Notes: a model not told the origin generated them from the sequence alone. A stretch of 64,000 nt of DNA from Aquincola tertiaricarbonis (GCF_000969605.1 NZ_JZUE01000001.1:1-64000), one strand, 5' to 3'. Shown: positions 1 through 8,942, counted from the first letter of the stretch. Translations and numbers: made by a program.

Positions 1-31
1 CGCCGGCGTCGTTGCCAAGATCATCGAGTAA
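1..31 (+). CDS. tuf: Elongation factor Tu, C-terminal end only (partial)
   Basis: Only the last nine codons are inside the window: they read AGVVAKIIE and then TAA. This is the conserved C-terminus of bacterial EF-Tu, the GTPase that delivers aminoacyl-tRNA to the ribosome. A tuf copy directly upstream of rpsJ is the classical str/S10 junction, which supports the call. The rest of the gene lies before position 1. Confidence 0.85.
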   Translation, partial: AGVVAKIIE

Positions 32-42
32 TTGCGTGACGG

Positions 43-64
43 CCCGGGCTCTGGCGAGCCCGGG
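43..64 (+). terminator. GC-rich hairpin in the tuf-rpsJ gap
   Basis: An 8-bp perfect stem (43-50 with 57-64, arms CCCGGGCT/AGCCCGGG, 6-nt loop) follows the tuf stop. It has only TT after it, so it is at best a weak or Rho-assisted terminator, or simply an mRNA-stabilising hairpin. A 16-bp palindrome (77-92) follows before the rpsJ ribosome-binding site (AAGGA, near 103). Confidence 0.35.
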
Positions 65-114
65 TTCCACAACTCCGCGGCCCGCGGGCCGCAACGCTCT
101 TTGAAGGAACCGTC

Positions 115-426
115 ATGCAAAAGCAAAAGATCCGCATCCGCCTGAAGGCATTCGATTACAAGCTGATCGACCAGTCGGCCCTGGAAATCGTCGACACCGC
201 CAAGCGCACCGGCGCCATCGTCCGTGGCCCCGTGCCGCTGCCCACGCGCATGCAGCGCTTCGACATCCTGCGTTCGCCGCACGTCAACAAGACGTCGCGC
301 GACCAGTTCGAGATCCGCACCCACCAGCGCCTGATGGACATCGTCGACCCGACCGACAAGACGGTCGATGCGCTGATGAAGCTCGACCTCCCCGCCGGCG
401 TCGACGTCGAGATCAAGCTGCAGTAA
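115..426 (+). CDS. rpsJ: 30S ribosomal protein S10
   Basis: S10 of 103 residues, the usual length, with the family opening [17 protein letters not shown] and the conserved GPVPLPT loop and [13 protein letters not shown] segment. It belongs to the 30S head and is also the NusE partner of NusB in antitermination (family knowledge). ATG is preceded by AAGGAA. It lies between tuf and rplC, as in the str/S10 junction, but about 190 bp of structured leader separate it from rplC, so rpsJ may be expressed partly apart from the rest of the S10 block. Confidence 0.97.
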   Translation: MQKQKIRIRLKAFDYKLIDQSALEIVDTAKRTGAIVRGPVPLPTRMQRFDILRSPHVNKTSRDQFEIRTHQRLMDIVDPTDKTVDALMKLDLPAGVDVEIKLQ

Positions 427-433
427 CCCCAAA

Positions 434-479
434 ACCACGCTCGACGTGGTGTGTGAGCGTGGCAGACCCTCGGGTCTGC
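434..479 (+). promoter_or_regulatory. Two tandem hairpins in the rpsJ-rplC leader
   Basis: The first hairpin pairs 434-439 with 445-450 (ACCACG/CGTGGT). The second pairs 462-468 with 473-479 (GCAGACC/GGTCTGC, loop CTCG). Neither is followed by a T-run. They could end or attenuate the tuf-rpsJ transcript, or be a ribosomal-protein binding leader for the S10 block. In enterobacteria L4 controls this operon from a leader upstream of rpsJ. Whether that applies here is not shown. Confidence 0.35.
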
Positions 480-485
480 TACACT
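480..485 (+). promoter_or_regulatory. Possible -10 element for rplC
   Basis: TACACT directly follows the second hairpin and resembles a sigma-70 -10 hexamer. No convincing -35 sits 16-18 nt upstream. If used, it would give rplC a leader of about 120 nt. Low confidence. Confidence 0.3.
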
Positions 486-613
486 CGCAGGCTTTTCGCG
501 ACTTCCGTGGCTCGTCCACGGCGTGATCGCGGGAAACAAGTCAACCCGGCCAATCGATGTCGGGTGTTGTGCAACCGGGCTTCTTGCATCAGGCAAGGGG
601 CTGGAGAAGAACC

Positions 614-1294
614 ATGACGACCGCAAGCGCGAGCCATCGGCTCGGATTGCTGGGCCGCAAGGTGGGCATGATGCGCATCTTCACGGACGACGGCGACGCC
701 GTTCCCGTGACGGTGCTCGACGTGTCCAACAACCGCGTCGCCCAGGTCAAGACCGTCGAAACCGACGGCTACAGCGCCATCCAGGTGGCGTTTGGCACCC
801 GTCGCGCCTCGCGCGTGACCAAGCCTGAAGCAGGGCACCTCGCCAAGGCGGGCGTGCTGGCAGGCGAAGTGCTCAAGGAATTCCGCGTGCCCGCCGAAGT
901 GGCGGCCGAATACAAGCCGGGCGCCACCGTGCCCGTCACGTTGTTCGCCGCGGGCCAGATCGTCGACGTGCAGGGCACCTCGATCGGTAAGGGCTTCACG
1001 GGCACCATCAAGCGCCACAACTTCGGTTCGCAGCGCGCGTCCCACGGTAACAGCCGCTCGCACAACGTGCCCGGCTCGATCTCGATGGCGCAGGATCCTG
1101 GCCGCGTGTTCCCGGGCAAGAAGATGTCCGGCCACCGTGGCGACGAGACCGTGACGACCCAGAACCTCGACATCGTGCGCGTTGACGAAGCCCGTCAGCT
1201 GCTGCTGGTCAAGGGTGCCGTCCCGGGTGCCAAGAACGGCCACGTGGTCGTGCGTCCGGCCATCAAGGCCAAGGTTGCGAAGGGAGCCCAGTGA
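614..1294 (+). CDS. rplC: 50S ribosomal protein L3
   Basis: L3, 226 residues, with the family N-terminal signature [18 protein letters not shown] and the 50S-core loop [16 protein letters not shown]. It binds 23S rRNA early in assembly. I start at ATG 614 because GGAGAAGA (603-610) is well placed before it; an upstream in-frame ATG at 557 would add 19 unrelated residues. The first nine residues (MTTASASHR) are a short extension compared with many L3 proteins. Its TGA overlaps the rplD ATG, which indicates translational coupling. Confidence 0.96.
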   Translation: MTTASASHRLGLLGRKVGMMRIFTDDGDAVPVTVLDVSNNRVAQVKTVETDGYSAIQVAFGTRRASRVTKPEAGHLAKAGVLAGEVLKEFRVPAEVAAEYKPGATVPVTLFAAGQIVDVQGTSIGKGFTGTIKRHNFGSQRASHGNSRSHNVPGSISMAQDPGRVFPGKKMSGHRGDETVTTQNLDIVRVDEARQLLLVKGAVPGAKNGHVVVRPAIKAKVAKGAQ

Positions 1295-1914
1295 TGCAAC
1301 TCGAGCTCCTGAACGAACAAGGCCAGGCCACCGAGAAGGTGGACGCGCCCGATACCGTCTTCGCGCGTGACTACAACGAAGCGCTGGTGCACCAGATCGT
1401 CGTGGCCTACCAGGCCAATGCACGCCAGGGTACCCGCGCCCAGAAGGACCGCGGCGTCGTCAAGCACTCGACGAAGAAGCCGTTCCGCCAGAAGGGCACC
1501 GGCCGCGCTCGCGCCGGCATGACCTCGTCGCCGCTGTGGCGCGGGGGCGGTCGCATCTTCCCGAACAGCCCTGACGAGAACTTCACTCAGAAGGTCAACA
1601 AGAAGATGTACCGCGCCGGCATGGCGTCGATCCTGTCGCAGCTCGCGCGCGACGGTCGCCTGGCCGTGGTGGACTCGTTCACCGTCGACACGCCGAAGAC
1701 CAAGCAGCTCGCCCAGAAGTTCAAGGGCATGGGCCTGGATTCGGTCATGGTCATCGCCGACAGCGTCGACGAGAACCTGCTGCTCGCTTCGCGCAACCTG
1801 GCCAACGTGCTGGTTGTCGAGCCGCGCTACGCTGATCCGCTGTCGCTGGTCTTCTACAAGAAGGTGCTGGTGACCAAGGCGGCCATCGAGCAGCTCAAGG
1901 AGATGTTTGCATGA
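1294..1914 (+). CDS. rplD: 50S ribosomal protein L4
   Basis: L4 of 206 residues with the conserved loop [15 protein letters not shown] that lines the peptide exit tunnel, and the following SSPLWRGGG. In several bacteria L4 also represses its own operon (family knowledge). ATG 1294 overlaps the rplC stop (TGATG). A GTG three bases earlier is also in frame but is the less likely start. The 3' end overlaps rplW by four bases. Confidence 0.96.
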   Translation: MQLELLNEQGQATEKVDAPDTVFARDYNEALVHQIVVAYQANARQGTRAQKDRGVVKHSTKKPFRQKGTGRARAGMTSSPLWRGGGRIFPNSPDENFTQKVNKKMYRAGMASILSQLARDGRLAVVDSFTVDTPKTKQLAQKFKGMGLDSVMVIADSVDENLLLASRNLANVLVVEPRYADPLSLVFYKKVLVTKAAIEQLKEMFA

Positions 1915-2231
1915 GCACCGCTCCGCAAAAATTCGATGAGGGCCGCCTGGCTCAAGTGCTGGTCGCCCCGATCGTCTCGGAAAAGGCCACCAGCGTCGGC
2001 GAGAAGAACAACCAGGTGTTGTTCAAGGTGCTGCGCAACGCCACCAAGCCGGAGATTAAGGCTGCCGTCGAGCTGATGTTCAAGGTCGAAGTGGACTCCG
2101 TCCAGACCGTGAACCAGAAGGGCAAGGTCAAGCGTTTCGGTCGTTCGATCGGTCGCCGTGACCACGTCAAGAAGGCCTATGTGTGCCTGAAGAACGGCCA
2201 GGAACTGAACTTCTCCGGGGAGAGCGCGTAA
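1911..2231 (+). CDS. rplW: 50S ribosomal protein L23
   Basis: L23, 106 residues. It lies at the tunnel exit and is the docking site for trigger factor and SRP. The segment [15 protein letters not shown] is the family hallmark, and [12 protein letters not shown] is the basic rRNA-contacting part. Its start overlaps the rplD end (ATGA), and its TAA shares a base with the rplB ATG (TAATG), so the three genes are tightly coupled. Confidence 0.96.
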   Translation: MSTAPQKFDEGRLAQVLVAPIVSEKATSVGEKNNQVLFKVLRNATKPEIKAAVELMFKVEVDSVQTVNQKGKVKRFGRSIGRRDHVKKAYVCLKNGQELNFSGESA

Positions 2232-3055
2232 TGGCTGTCGTCAAGGTCAAGCCGACTTCGCCTGGCCGCCGTGCCGTGGTGAAGGTGGTGCACAAGCACC
2301 TGCACAAGGGTGCGCCGGAAGCATCGCTGCTCGAGCCGCAGAAGCAGAACGCCGGCCGCAACAACAACGGTCACATCACCATCCGCCACAAGGGCGGTGG
2401 CCACAAGCATCACTACCGCGTGGTGGACTTCCGTCGCAACAAGGACGGCATCCCGGCGAAGGTCGAGCGTATTGAATACGACCCGAACCGTACCGCCCAC
2501 ATCGCGCTGGTGTGCTACGCCGACGGTGAGCGCCGCTACGTGATCGCCCCGCGCGGTCTGGAAGTCGGCGCCACGCTGATGAGCGGTGCCGAGGCCCCGA
2601 TCAAGGCCGGCAACACGCTGCCGATCCGCAACATCCCGGTGGGCTCGATCGTCCACTGCGTCGAGCTGCTGCCCGGCAAGGGCGCGCAGATCGCACGCTC
2701 GGCCGGCACATCGGTGACGCTGATGGCCCGTGAAGGCGCCTACGCCCAGCTTCGGCTGCGCTCGGGTGAAGTCCGTCGCATCCACATCGATTGCCGCGCC
2801 ACCATCGGTGAAGTGAGCAACGAAGAGCACAGCCTGCGCCAGTACGGCAAGGCCGGTGCGATCCGCTGGAAGGGCATCCGCCCGACCGTCCGCGGTGTGG
2901 CGATGAACCCGGTGGATCACCCGCACGGTGGTGGTGAAGGTCGTACCGGCGAAGGCCAGGTGCCTGTGTCGCCGTGGAACACGATGACCAAGGGCTACCG
3001 TACCCGCAGCAACAAGCGCACGCAGACGTTTATCGTCTCGCGTCGCAAGAAGTAA
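2231..3055 (+). CDS. rplB: 50S ribosomal protein L2
   Basis: L2 of 274 residues, one of the most conserved 50S proteins, needed for subunit joining and the peptidyl-transferase centre. Visible signatures are [16 protein letters not shown] near residues 50-65 and the C-terminal loop [15 protein letters not shown], which holds the histidine linked to activity. ATG 2231 overlaps the rplW stop. An in-frame ATG at 2183 lies inside rplW and is rejected. Confidence 0.97.
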   Translation: MAVVKVKPTSPGRRAVVKVVHKHLHKGAPEASLLEPQKQNAGRNNNGHITIRHKGGGHKHHYRVVDFRRNKDGIPAKVERIEYDPNRTAHIALVCYADGERRYVIAPRGLEVGATLMSGAEAPIKAGNTLPIRNIPVGSIVHCVELLPGKGAQIARSAGTSVTLMAREGAYAQLRLRSGEVRRIHIDCRATIGEVSNEEHSLRQYGKAGAIRWKGIRPTVRGVAMNPVDHPHGGGEGRTGEGQVPVSPWNTMTKGYRTRSNKRTQTFIVSRRKK

Positions 3056-3072
3056 ACAGGCGGAGGACAGCC

Positions 3073-3348
3073 ATGACACGTTCTCTCAAGAAGGGCCCCT
3101 TCGTCGACCAACACCTTCAGGCCAAGGTCGAGAAGGCGGTGGCCATCAAGGACAAGAAGCCGATCAAGACCTGGTCGCGCCGCTCGACGATCCTCCCCGA
3201 ATTCATCGGTCTGACGATCGCCGTGCACAACGGCAAGCAACACGTGCCGGTGTACGTGAGCGACCAGATGGTCGGCCACAAGCTTGGCGAATTCGCTCTG
3301 ACGCGGACCTTCAAGGGTCACCCGGCAGACAAGAAGGCCAAGAAGTAA
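3073..3348 (+). CDS. rpsS: 30S ribosomal protein S19
   Basis: S19, 91 residues, from the 30S head next to S13. It opens [12 protein letters not shown] and contains [17 protein letters not shown], both diagnostic. The start at 3073 is set by GGAGG (3062-3066). An in-frame ATG at 2974 inside rplB is not used. It lies 17 bp after rplB and 12 bp before rplV. Confidence 0.97.
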   Translation: MTRSLKKGPFVDQHLQAKVEKAVAIKDKKPIKTWSRRSTILPEFIGLTIAVHNGKQHVPVYVSDQMVGHKLGEFALTRTFKGHPADKKAKK

Positions 3349-3360
3349 AGGACAGCGACG

Positions 3361-3690
3361 ATGGAAACCCAAGCAATCGTTCGCGGCGTGCGCCTTTCCT
3401 GCGACAAGGGTCGGCTGGTGGCCGACCTGATCCGCGGCAAGAAGGTCGATCAGGCGCTCAACATCCTGACGTTCACGCCCAAGAAGGCCGCCGGCATCAT
3501 CAAGAAGGCGCTCGAGTCGGCCATCGCCAACGCCGAGCACAACGACGGTGCCGACATCGACGAACTGCGCGTCAAGTCGATCTACGTGGAGCAAGGCGCC
3601 ACGCTGAAGCGGTTTTCCGCCCGGGCCAAGGGCCGCGGCAACCGCATCAGCAAGCCGACCGCGCACATCTACGTGACCGTCGGCAACTAA
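3361..3690 (+). CDS. rplV: 50S ribosomal protein L22
   Basis: L22 of 109 residues, with the extended beta-hairpin that reaches into the exit tunnel. Family markers are the opening [20 protein letters not shown] and the hairpin region [15 protein letters not shown]. Changes in that hairpin are known to affect macrolide sensitivity in other bacteria; nothing abnormal is visible here. It is spaced normally inside the S10 operon between rpsS and rpsC. Confidence 0.97.
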   Translation: METQAIVRGVRLSCDKGRLVADLIRGKKVDQALNILTFTPKKAAGIIKKALESAIANAEHNDGADIDELRVKSIYVEQGATLKRFSARAKGRGNRISKPTAHIYVTVGN

Positions 3691-3699
3691 AGGAAGACC

Positions 3700-4536
3700 A
3701 TGGGACAGAAGATCCATCCGACCGGCTTCCGACTGCCCGTCACCCGTGCCTGGGCTTCGCGCTGGTTCGCGAACAACAAGAACTTCGCCACGATGCTGGC
3801 CGAGGATCTGGATGTTCGTGAGTACCTGAAGGCGAAGCTGAAGAACGCCGCGGTGTCGCGCGTTCTGATCGAGCGCCCCGCCAAGAACGCCCGCATCACC
3901 ATCTTCTCGGCGCGTCCGGGCGTGGTGATCGGCAAGAAGGGCGAGGACATCGAAAACCTGAAGGCCGAACTGACCCGCCGCCTCGGCGTGCCGGTCGCGG
4001 TGAACATCGAAGAAGTGCGCAAGCCTGAAGTCGATGCTCAGTTGATCGCCGACTCGATCACCCAGCAGCTCGAGAAGCGCATCATGTTCCGCCGCGCCAT
4101 GAAGCGCGCCATGCAGAACGCGATGCGCCTGGGCGCGCAGGGCATCAAAATCATGTCGTCGGGCCGCCTGAACGGCATCGAAATCGCCCGCTGCGAGTGG
4201 TACCGCGAAGGTCGCGTGCCCCTTCACACCTTGAAGGCCGACATCGACTATGGCTTCTCCGAAGCCAAGACGACCTACGGCGTCATCGGCGTGAAGGTGT
4301 GGGTCTACCGCGGCGATCGCCTCGCCAACGGTGAAGTGCCCGCGCTCAAGTCGGACGTACCGGAAGACGATCGTCGCCCGCGCCGTGGCCCGCGTCCTGG
4401 TGGTGCCCCGGGTGGCCGTGGCCGCCCTGGCGAACGCCGTGACGGCGCCGCACCTTCGGGTGACGCGCGCGGCCCGGTCGGCGCGAAGCGCGTGCCGCGC
4501 ACGGCCACGGCCGTGCCCGGTGCCAAAGGAGAATAA
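3700..4536 (+). CDS. rpsC: 30S ribosomal protein S3, with a long basic tail
   Basis: S3, 278 residues. The opening [16 protein letters not shown], the KH-domain GxxG stretch in [14 protein letters not shown] and the C-terminal domain up to WVYRGD are typical. It lines the mRNA entry channel with S4 and S5. After about residue 212 comes a tail of roughly 65 residues rich in R, G, P and A (for example [18 protein letters not shown]). It is low-complexity and longer than in the 233-residue E. coli protein. Long tails of this kind are known in betaproteobacteria. Confidence 0.96.
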   Translation: MGQKIHPTGFRLPVTRAWASRWFANNKNFATMLAEDLDVREYLKAKLKNAAVSRVLIERPAKNARITIFSARPGVVIGKKGEDIENLKAELTRRLGVPVAVNIEEVRKPEVDAQLIADSITQQLEKRIMFRRAMKRAMQNAMRLGAQGIKIMSSGRLNGIEIARCEWYREGRVPLHTLKADIDYGFSEAKTTYGVIGVKVWVYRGDRLANGEVPALKSDVPEDDRRPRRGPRPGGAPGGRGRPGERRDGAAPSGDARGPVGAKRVPRTATAVPGAKGE

Positions 4537-4538
4537 AA

Positions 4539-4955
4539 ATGCTGCAACCTTCCCGTCGTAAGTTCCGCAAGGAACAGAAGGGCCGCAACACCGGCGTGGC
4601 CACGCGCGGCGCTGCCGTGTCGTTCGGCGAATTCGGCCTGAAGGCCACCGAGCGCGGCCGCCTGACGGCGCGCCAGATCGAAGCGGCTCGCCGCGCGATC
4701 TCGCGTCACATCAAGCGCGGCGGTCGGATCTTCATCCGGATCTTTCCGGACAAGCCGATTTCGCAAAAGCCTGCCGAAGTCCGCATGGGCAACGGCAAGG
4801 GCAACCCCGAGTACTACGTCGCCGAGATCCAGCCCGGCAAGGTGTTGTACGAGATCAATGGTGTGCCCGAAGCCCTGGCCCGCGAAGCGTTCACGCTTGC
4901 AGCGGCCAAGCTGCCCCTGAGCTGCACGTTCGTCGTGCGCCAGGTCGGCACCTGA
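4539..4955 (+). CDS. rplP: 50S ribosomal protein L16
   Basis: L16 of 138 residues, the usual length, which helps position tRNA at the A site. It opens [17 protein letters not shown] and carries [17 protein letters not shown] and [15 protein letters not shown], all family signatures. It starts two bases after the rpsC stop, with AAAGGAG (4526-4532) at the rpsC end as its ribosome-binding site. It is followed by rpmC. Confidence 0.97.
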   Translation: MLQPSRRKFRKEQKGRNTGVATRGAAVSFGEFGLKATERGRLTARQIEAARRAISRHIKRGGRIFIRIFPDKPISQKPAEVRMGNGKGNPEYYVAEIQPGKVLYEINGVPEALAREAFTLAAAKLPLSCTFVVRQVGT

Positions 4956-4969
4956 TCGAAGGAAACACC

Positions 4970-5170
4970 ATGAAAGCATCCGAACTGCGTACCAAGGACG
5001 TGGCGGCGCTCGAGAAGGAAGTCTCCGACCTGCTGAAGGCCCATTTCGGCCTGCGCATGCAGAAGGCGACCCAGCAGCTCAGCAACCACACCGTTCTCCG
5101 CAAGACCCGTCGTGACATCGCACGTGCCAAGACGGTGCTGAACGAGAAGAAGAAGGAGGCCGCGAAATGA
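4970..5170 (+). CDS. rpmC: 50S ribosomal protein L29
   Basis: L29, 66 residues, a two-helix protein at the tunnel exit. The sequence [18 protein letters not shown] and the C-terminal [20 protein letters not shown] match the family. GAAGGAAA precedes the ATG. The end overlaps rpsQ by four bases (ATGA). Confidence 0.95.
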   Translation: MKASELRTKDVAALEKEVSDLLKAHFGLRMQKATQQLSNHTVLRKTRRDIARAKTVLNEKKKEAAK

Positions 5171-5466
5171 GCGAGCAAGCCACCGAGCAGACGCAAGAGA
5201 AGGTCACGCCGAACCGCGTGCCCCGTTCGTTCATCGGCACGATCGTCAGCGACAAGCGCTCGAAGACGGTCACCGTGCTGGTGGAGCGTCGTCACATGCA
5301 CGAGCTGTACGGCAAGATCGTCGCGCGTTCCAACAAGTACCACGCCCACGACGAAGCGGGCGAGTACAAGATGGGCGACGTGGTCGAGATCACCGAAGGT
5401 CGTCCGATCTCGAAGACCAAGTCCTGGCGCGTCACGCGCCTGGTGAAGAAGGCGGAAGCGGTTTAA
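5167..5466 (+). CDS. rpsQ: 30S ribosomal protein S17
   Basis: S17 of 99 residues, an early-assembling OB-fold protein. Key segments are [20 protein letters not shown] and [18 protein letters not shown]. The first 15 residues ([15 protein letters not shown]) are a polar extension relative to the 84-residue E. coli protein. It is the last gene of the S10 operon here: a strong terminator follows at 5485 and the next gene is not ribosomal. Confidence 0.96.
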   Translation: MSEQATEQTQEKVTPNRVPRSFIGTIVSDKRSKTVTVLVERRHMHELYGKIVARSNKYHAHDEAGEYKMGDVVEITEGRPISKTKSWRVTRLVKKAEAV

Positions 5467-5484
5467 GCGCTGCTGCTGCCCACG

Positions 5485-5522
5485 ACGGCCGGTTCGCTAT
5501 CTCGATGGCGGCCGGCCGTTTT
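5485..5522 (+). terminator. Rho-independent terminator after rpsQ
   Basis: The 8-bp stem ACGGCCGG/CCGGCCGT pairs 5485-5492 with 5512-5519 and is followed by TTTT (5519-5522). It lies just after the rpsQ stop and before the peroxiredoxin gene, so it should end most S10-operon transcripts. Confidence 0.65.
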
Positions 5523-5555
5523 CCATGGTGTCATTCACTTGACGGAGCACATCCC

Positions 5556-6077
5556 ATGCTGAAGATCGGAGACCGGCTTCCCTCGGTCACGCTGCAGGAA
5601 TTCATCGACGTGGAAACCGAAGGCTGCGCCCTCGGCCCCAACCCCGTGGAGCTGGACAAGGCGCTGGCCGGCAAGACCGTGGCCATCTTCGCCTTGCCGG
5701 GCGCGTACACGCCAACCTGTTCGGCCAAGCATGTGCCGGGCTACGTGGCGCAGGCCGATGCGCTGCGCGGCGCTGGCGTGGACGAAATCTGGTGCATCTC
5801 GGTCAACGACGCCTTCGTCATGGGAGCCTGGGGCCGCGAGCAGGGCGTCGCCGGCAAGGTGCGCATGATCGCGGATGGCAGCGGTGAATTCACCCGGGCC
5901 GTGGGCCTGACGCTGGACCTCACGGCCCGCGGCATGGGCGTGCGCTCGCAGCGCTACTCCATGCTGGTGGTGGATGGCGTCGTGAAGTCGCTGGACATCG
6001 AGGCGCCGGGCAAGTTCGAGGTGAGCGACGCCGACACCATGGTCAAGCGCGCCACCGCCCAGGCGGTCGCCCAATGA
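5556..6077 (+). CDS. Peroxiredoxin of the Prx5/PMP20 type
   Basis: 173-residue thiol peroxidase of the AhpC/TSA superfamily, Prx5-like subfamily, expected to reduce H2O2 and alkyl hydroperoxides in the cytoplasm. The active-site block GAYTPTCSAKHVPGY puts the peroxidatic cysteine at about residue 55. Other cysteines are at about 24 and 80, so the resolving partner is uncertain. The start at ATG 5556 has GGAG 10 bases upstream; an earlier in-frame ATG at 5505 lies in the upstream terminator. The odd point is the place: it separates rpsQ from rplN, which are adjacent in many bacteria. The base and codon use looks like the neighbours'. Confidence 0.9.
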   Translation: MLKIGDRLPSVTLQEFIDVETEGCALGPNPVELDKALAGKTVAIFALPGAYTPTCSAKHVPGYVAQADALRGAGVDEIWCISVNDAFVMGAWGREQGVAGKVRMIADGSGEFTRAVGLTLDLTARGMGVRSQRYSMLVVDGVVKSLDIEAPGKFEVSDADTMVKRATAQAVAQ

Positions 6078-6082
6078 TTTTC

Positions 6083-6106
6083 GCCGGGCCTGTTGACAGG
6101 CCCGGC
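6083..6106 (+). terminator. 10-bp hairpin after the peroxiredoxin gene
   Basis: Perfect 10-bp stem GCCGGGCCTG/CAGGCCCGGC (6083-6092 with 6097-6106) with the tetraloop TTGA. There is no T-run. It probably helps end the peroxiredoxin transcript. Its loop and 3' arm overlap the -35 element of the following promoter, so terminator and promoter are nested. Confidence 0.45.
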
Positions 6107-6122
6107 ACTTCGACGCGATAAT
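6093..6122 (+). promoter_or_regulatory. Sigma-70 promoter of the spc operon
   Basis: TTGACA (6093-6098) and GATAAT (6117-6122) are spaced 18 bp apart, the best consensus promoter in the window. Transcription would start near 6129, giving an rplN leader of about 170 nt (6129-6300). The leader has one small hairpin (CTGCC/GGCAG near 6238-6252) and no obvious ORF. The leader is long enough for ribosomal-protein or antitermination control, but no known motif was recognised. Confidence 0.75.
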
Positions 6123-6300
6123 CGCGCCTTCGCCGCAAATCTGGTTTGTTTTCGAGCCCGCCGCCAGCGTCATGCGCAGCGCAGCAGGTCGAGCGAACAA
6201 GCCGATGAGCGGATCCGCCCACACCACGGGCCCAAGACTGCCTGGCGGGCAGCGCTGAAGTTCTCGGCGCGCCATCAGCCCGACAAGTTGGGATGACAAC

Positions 6301-6669
6301 ATGATCCAAATGCAATCGCGGCTTGACGTCGCGGACAACACTGGCGCGAAGTCCGTCATGTGCATCAAGGTGCTTGGTGGCTCCAAGCGTCGCTATGCCG
6401 GTATCGGCGACGTGATCAAGGTCAGCATCAAGGAAGCTGCACCGCGTGGTCGCGTGAAGAAGGGCGAGGTCTACAGCGCCGTGGTCGTGCGTACCGCCAA
6501 GGGCGTGCGTCGCCAGGACGGCTCGCTGGTGAAGTTCGACGGCAACGCTGCCGTCCTGCTGAACGCCAAGCTGGAGCCCATCGGCACCCGCATCTTCGGC
6601 CCCGTGACGCGTGAACTGCGTACCGAGCGCTTCATGAAGATCGTCTCGCTCGCGCCGGAAGTCCTCTGA
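6301..6669 (+). CDS. rplN: 50S ribosomal protein L14
   Basis: L14, 122 residues, the standard length, at the 30S-50S interface near EF-G. It opens [20 protein letters not shown] and contains [16 protein letters not shown], both diagnostic. It is the first gene of the spc operon, downstream of the consensus promoter at 6093 and its long leader. rplX follows after 26 bp. Confidence 0.97.
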   Translation: MIQMQSRLDVADNTGAKSVMCIKVLGGSKRRYAGIGDVIKVSIKEAAPRGRVKKGEVYSAVVVRTAKGVRRQDGSLVKFDGNAAVLLNAKLEPIGTRIFGPVTRELRTERFMKIVSLAPEVL

Positions 6670-6695
6670 CGCCTGCTAGCAAGGACAAGCAAGCC

Positions 6696-7013
6696 ATGAA
6701 CAAGATTCGCAAAGGTGACCAGGTCGTCGTTCTGACCGGTCGCGACAAGGGCAAGCGGGGCGTCGTCGCTCAGCGCGTCGACGCCGACCACATCGTGGTC
6801 GAAGGCGTGAACGTGGTGAAGAAGCACGTCAAGCCGAACCCCATGAAGGGCACCACCGGCGGCGTGGTCGACAAGACGATGCCGATCCACCAGTCCAACG
6901 TCGCGATCTTCAACGCGGCCACGGGCAAGGCGGATCGCGTGGGCGTCAAGCTGCTGGATGACGGCAAGAAGGTCCGCGTCTTCAAGTCCAGCGGCGAAGA
7001 GATCAAGGCTTAA
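6696..7013 (+). CDS. rplX: 50S ribosomal protein L24
   Basis: L24 of 105 residues, an assembly-initiating protein with an N-terminal KOW motif: [19 protein letters not shown] (residues 4-22) matches the KOW consensus. The segment [20 protein letters not shown] is also typical. It lies between rplN and rplE in normal spc order. Confidence 0.96.
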   Translation: MNKIRKGDQVVVLTGRDKGKRGVVAQRVDADHIVVEGVNVVKKHVKPNPMKGTTGGVVDKTMPIHQSNVAIFNAATGKADRVGVKLLDDGKKVRVFKSSGEEIKA

Positions 7014-7018
7014 ACATC

Positions 7019-7651
7019 ATGGCGCAAGACAAAGCAGCCCAAAAGGCGAGCAAGGCCCCGAAGGCCGAGAAGTCGGTGGCAGTGCCGGCGGGTGAATCGT
7101 CGCCGGTCGGCGTCGCTCGCCTGCAGGCGATCTACCGCGAAACCATCGCCCCCAGCCTGGTCGAGAAGTTCGGCTACAAGTCGCCGATGCAGGTGCCCCG
7201 CATCACCAAGATCACGCTGAATATGGGCGTGAGCGAGGCGGTGTCGGACAAGAAGGTGATGGACCACGCGGTGGCCGACCTGACCAAGATCGCCGGCCAG
7301 AAGCCCGTGGTGACCAAGTCGAAGAAGGCCATCGCCGGCTTCAAGATCCGCGACGGCGTGCCCATCGGCTGCATGGTGACGCTGCGTGGCACCCGCATGT
7401 ACGAATTCCTTGACCGTTTCGTCACCGTGGCTCTGCCGCGTGTGCGCGACTTCCGTGGTATCTCGGGTCGCGCTTTCGACGGCCGGGGCAACTACAACAT
7501 CGGCGTCAAAGAACAGATCATCTTCCCCGAAGTCGACTACGACAAGGTGGATGCGCTGCGCGGTCTGAACATCAGCATCACGACCACCGCCAAGACCGAC
7601 GACGAAGCCAAGGCCCTGTTGACCGCCTTCCGCTTCCCGTTCAAGAACTGA
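7019..7651 (+). CDS. rplE: 50S ribosomal protein L5 with an N-terminal extension
   Basis: L5, 210 residues, part of the central protuberance that binds 5S rRNA with L18. The family core begins at [20 protein letters not shown] (about residue 31) and includes [20 protein letters not shown]. coli L5 is 179 residues; the extra 30 residues here are Ala/Lys-rich ([16 protein letters not shown]) and look disordered. The ATG at 7019 is only five bases after the rplX stop. No later ATG in the right place precedes the core, so the extension seems real. Confidence 0.95.
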   Translation: MAQDKAAQKASKAPKAEKSVAVPAGESSPVGVARLQAIYRETIAPSLVEKFGYKSPMQVPRITKITLNMGVSEAVSDKKVMDHAVADLTKIAGQKPVVTKSKKAIAGFKIRDGVPIGCMVTLRGTRMYEFLDRFVTVALPRVRDFRGISGRAFDGRGNYNIGVKEQIIFPEVDYDKVDALRGLNISITTTAKTDDEAKALLTAFRFPFKN

Positions 7652-7659
7652 GGTGCCCC

Positions 7660-7965
7660 GTGGCTAAAGTTTCCCTGATCCAACGCGAGCTGAAGCGCGA
7701 GCAACTCGCCGCCAAGTATTCCAAGAAGTACAACGACCTGAAGGCGATCATCAACGACTTCAAGCGTACTGAGGAAGAGCGCTACGCCGCCCGCCTCGAG
7801 CTGCAGCAGCTGCCCCGCAATGCGTACCCGACCCGCCAGCGCAACCGTTGCGAGCTGACCGGCCGCCCGCGCGGCACGTTCCGCAAGTTCGGCCTCGCCC
7901 GCAGCAAGATCCGTGACCTGGCGTTCAAGGGTGACATCCCTGGCGTCATCAAGGCCAGCTGGTAA
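7660..7965 (+). CDS. rpsN: 30S ribosomal protein S14 (zinc-free type)
   Basis: S14 of 101 residues, the long C-minus form: it lacks the paired CxxC zinc ligands, keeping only one Cys in [18 protein letters not shown]. It opens [20 protein letters not shown]. The start is GTG at 7660, with GAGGT (7650-7654) overlapping the rplE stop. It is in standard spc order before rpsH. Confidence 0.96.
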   Translation: MAKVSLIQRELKREQLAAKYSKKYNDLKAIINDFKRTEEERYAARLELQQLPRNAYPTRQRNRCELTGRPRGTFRKFGLARSKIRDLAFKGDIPGVIKASW

Positions 7966-7989
7966 TCGGCACTCGAAGGAGATCCAGAA

Positions 7990-8382
7990 ATGAGCATGAG
8001 TGATCCGATCGCCGACATGCTGACTCGCATCCGCAACGCGCAGATGGTCGAGAAAGCCACGGTGACGATGCCTTCTTCGAAGCTGAAGGTGGCCATTGCC
8101 CAAGTCCTGAAGGACGAGGGCTACATCGAGAACTTCGCCGTCAAGGGCGACGGCAAGGCCGAACTCGAAGTGGCGCTGAAGTACTACGCCGGCCGCCCGG
8201 TGATCGAGCGCATCGAGCGTGTGAGCCGCCCTGGTCTGCGTGTCTACCGTGGCCGCCACGACATCCCCCAGGTCATGAACGGCCTGGGTGTTGCCATCGT
8301 GACGACGCCGCGTGGCGTGATGACCGATCGCAAGGCGCGCCAAGCCGGTATCGGCGGCGAAGTGCTCTGCTACGTCGCGTAA
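7990..8382 (+). CDS. rpsH: 30S ribosomal protein S8
   Basis: S8, 130 residues, a primary 16S rRNA binder that also represses the spc operon in E. coli (family knowledge). It opens [18 protein letters not shown] and ends with the conserved [29 protein letters not shown] (7976-7984) is a strong ribosome-binding site. No copy of the S8 operator was identified with confidence. Confidence 0.97.
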   Translation: MSMSDPIADMLTRIRNAQMVEKATVTMPSSKLKVAIAQVLKDEGYIENFAVKGDGKAELEVALKYYAGRPVIERIERVSRPGLRVYRGRHDIPQVMNGLGVAIVTTPRGVMTDRKARQAGIGGEVLCYVA

Positions 8383-8394
8383 GGGGAGTCTGAA

Positions 8395-8928
8395 ATGTCC
8401 CGCGTAGGAAAAATGCCGGTCGTCGTCCCGCAAGGCGTGGACGTGGCCATCAAGGACGAGCAGATCGTCGTGAAGGGCGCGTTGGGCTCGCTGTCCCGCC
8501 CGGTGCACGGTCTGGTCAAGGTGAAGACCGAGGGCGGTGCCCTGCTGGTCGCGCCCGCCGACGAGTCGGCGGCTGCCAATGCGATGAGCGGTACCGTGCG
8601 CGCCCTGGTGGCGAACATGGTGACGGGCGTCAGCAAGGGCTTCGAGCGCAAGCTGAACCTGGTCGGCGTGGGCTTCCGTGCCCAGGCCACGGGCCAGAAG
8701 CTGAACCTGCAGATCGGGTTCTCGCATCCGGTGGTCAAGGAAATGCCGGCTGGCATCACCGTGACCTGCCCGACGCAGACCGAGATCCTGATCAAGGGTG
8801 CAGACCGCCAGGTGGTCGGCCAGGTCGCGGCAGAAGTGCGCGCCTTCCGTCCGCCCGAGCCTTACAAGGGCAAGGGGATCCGCTACAGCGATGAGCGTGT
8901 GGTCCTCAAAGAGACCAAGAAGAAGTAA
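8395..8928 (+). CDS. rplF: 50S ribosomal protein L6
   Basis: L6 of 177 residues, near the factor-binding site at the base of the L7/L12 stalk. The opening [17 protein letters not shown] and the C-terminal signature [16 protein letters not shown] are diagnostic of the duplicated L6 fold. It lies 12 bp after rpsH and 14 bp before rplR. Confidence 0.97.
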   Translation: MSRVGKMPVVVPQGVDVAIKDEQIVVKGALGSLSRPVHGLVKVKTEGGALLVAPADESAAANAMSGTVRALVANMVTGVSKGFERKLNLVGVGFRAQATGQKLNLQIGFSHPVVKEMPAGITVTCPTQTEILIKGADRQVVGQVAAEVRAFRPPEPYKGKGIRYSDERVVLKETKKK

Positions 8929-8942
8929 GGAGCGGCCACATC

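Noticed and set aside
6129-6300. A small ORF or known riboswitch in the rplN leader
   Set aside because: A short open frame (from 6093) crosses the promoter itself and has no ribosome-binding site. No riboswitch core motif was recognised.
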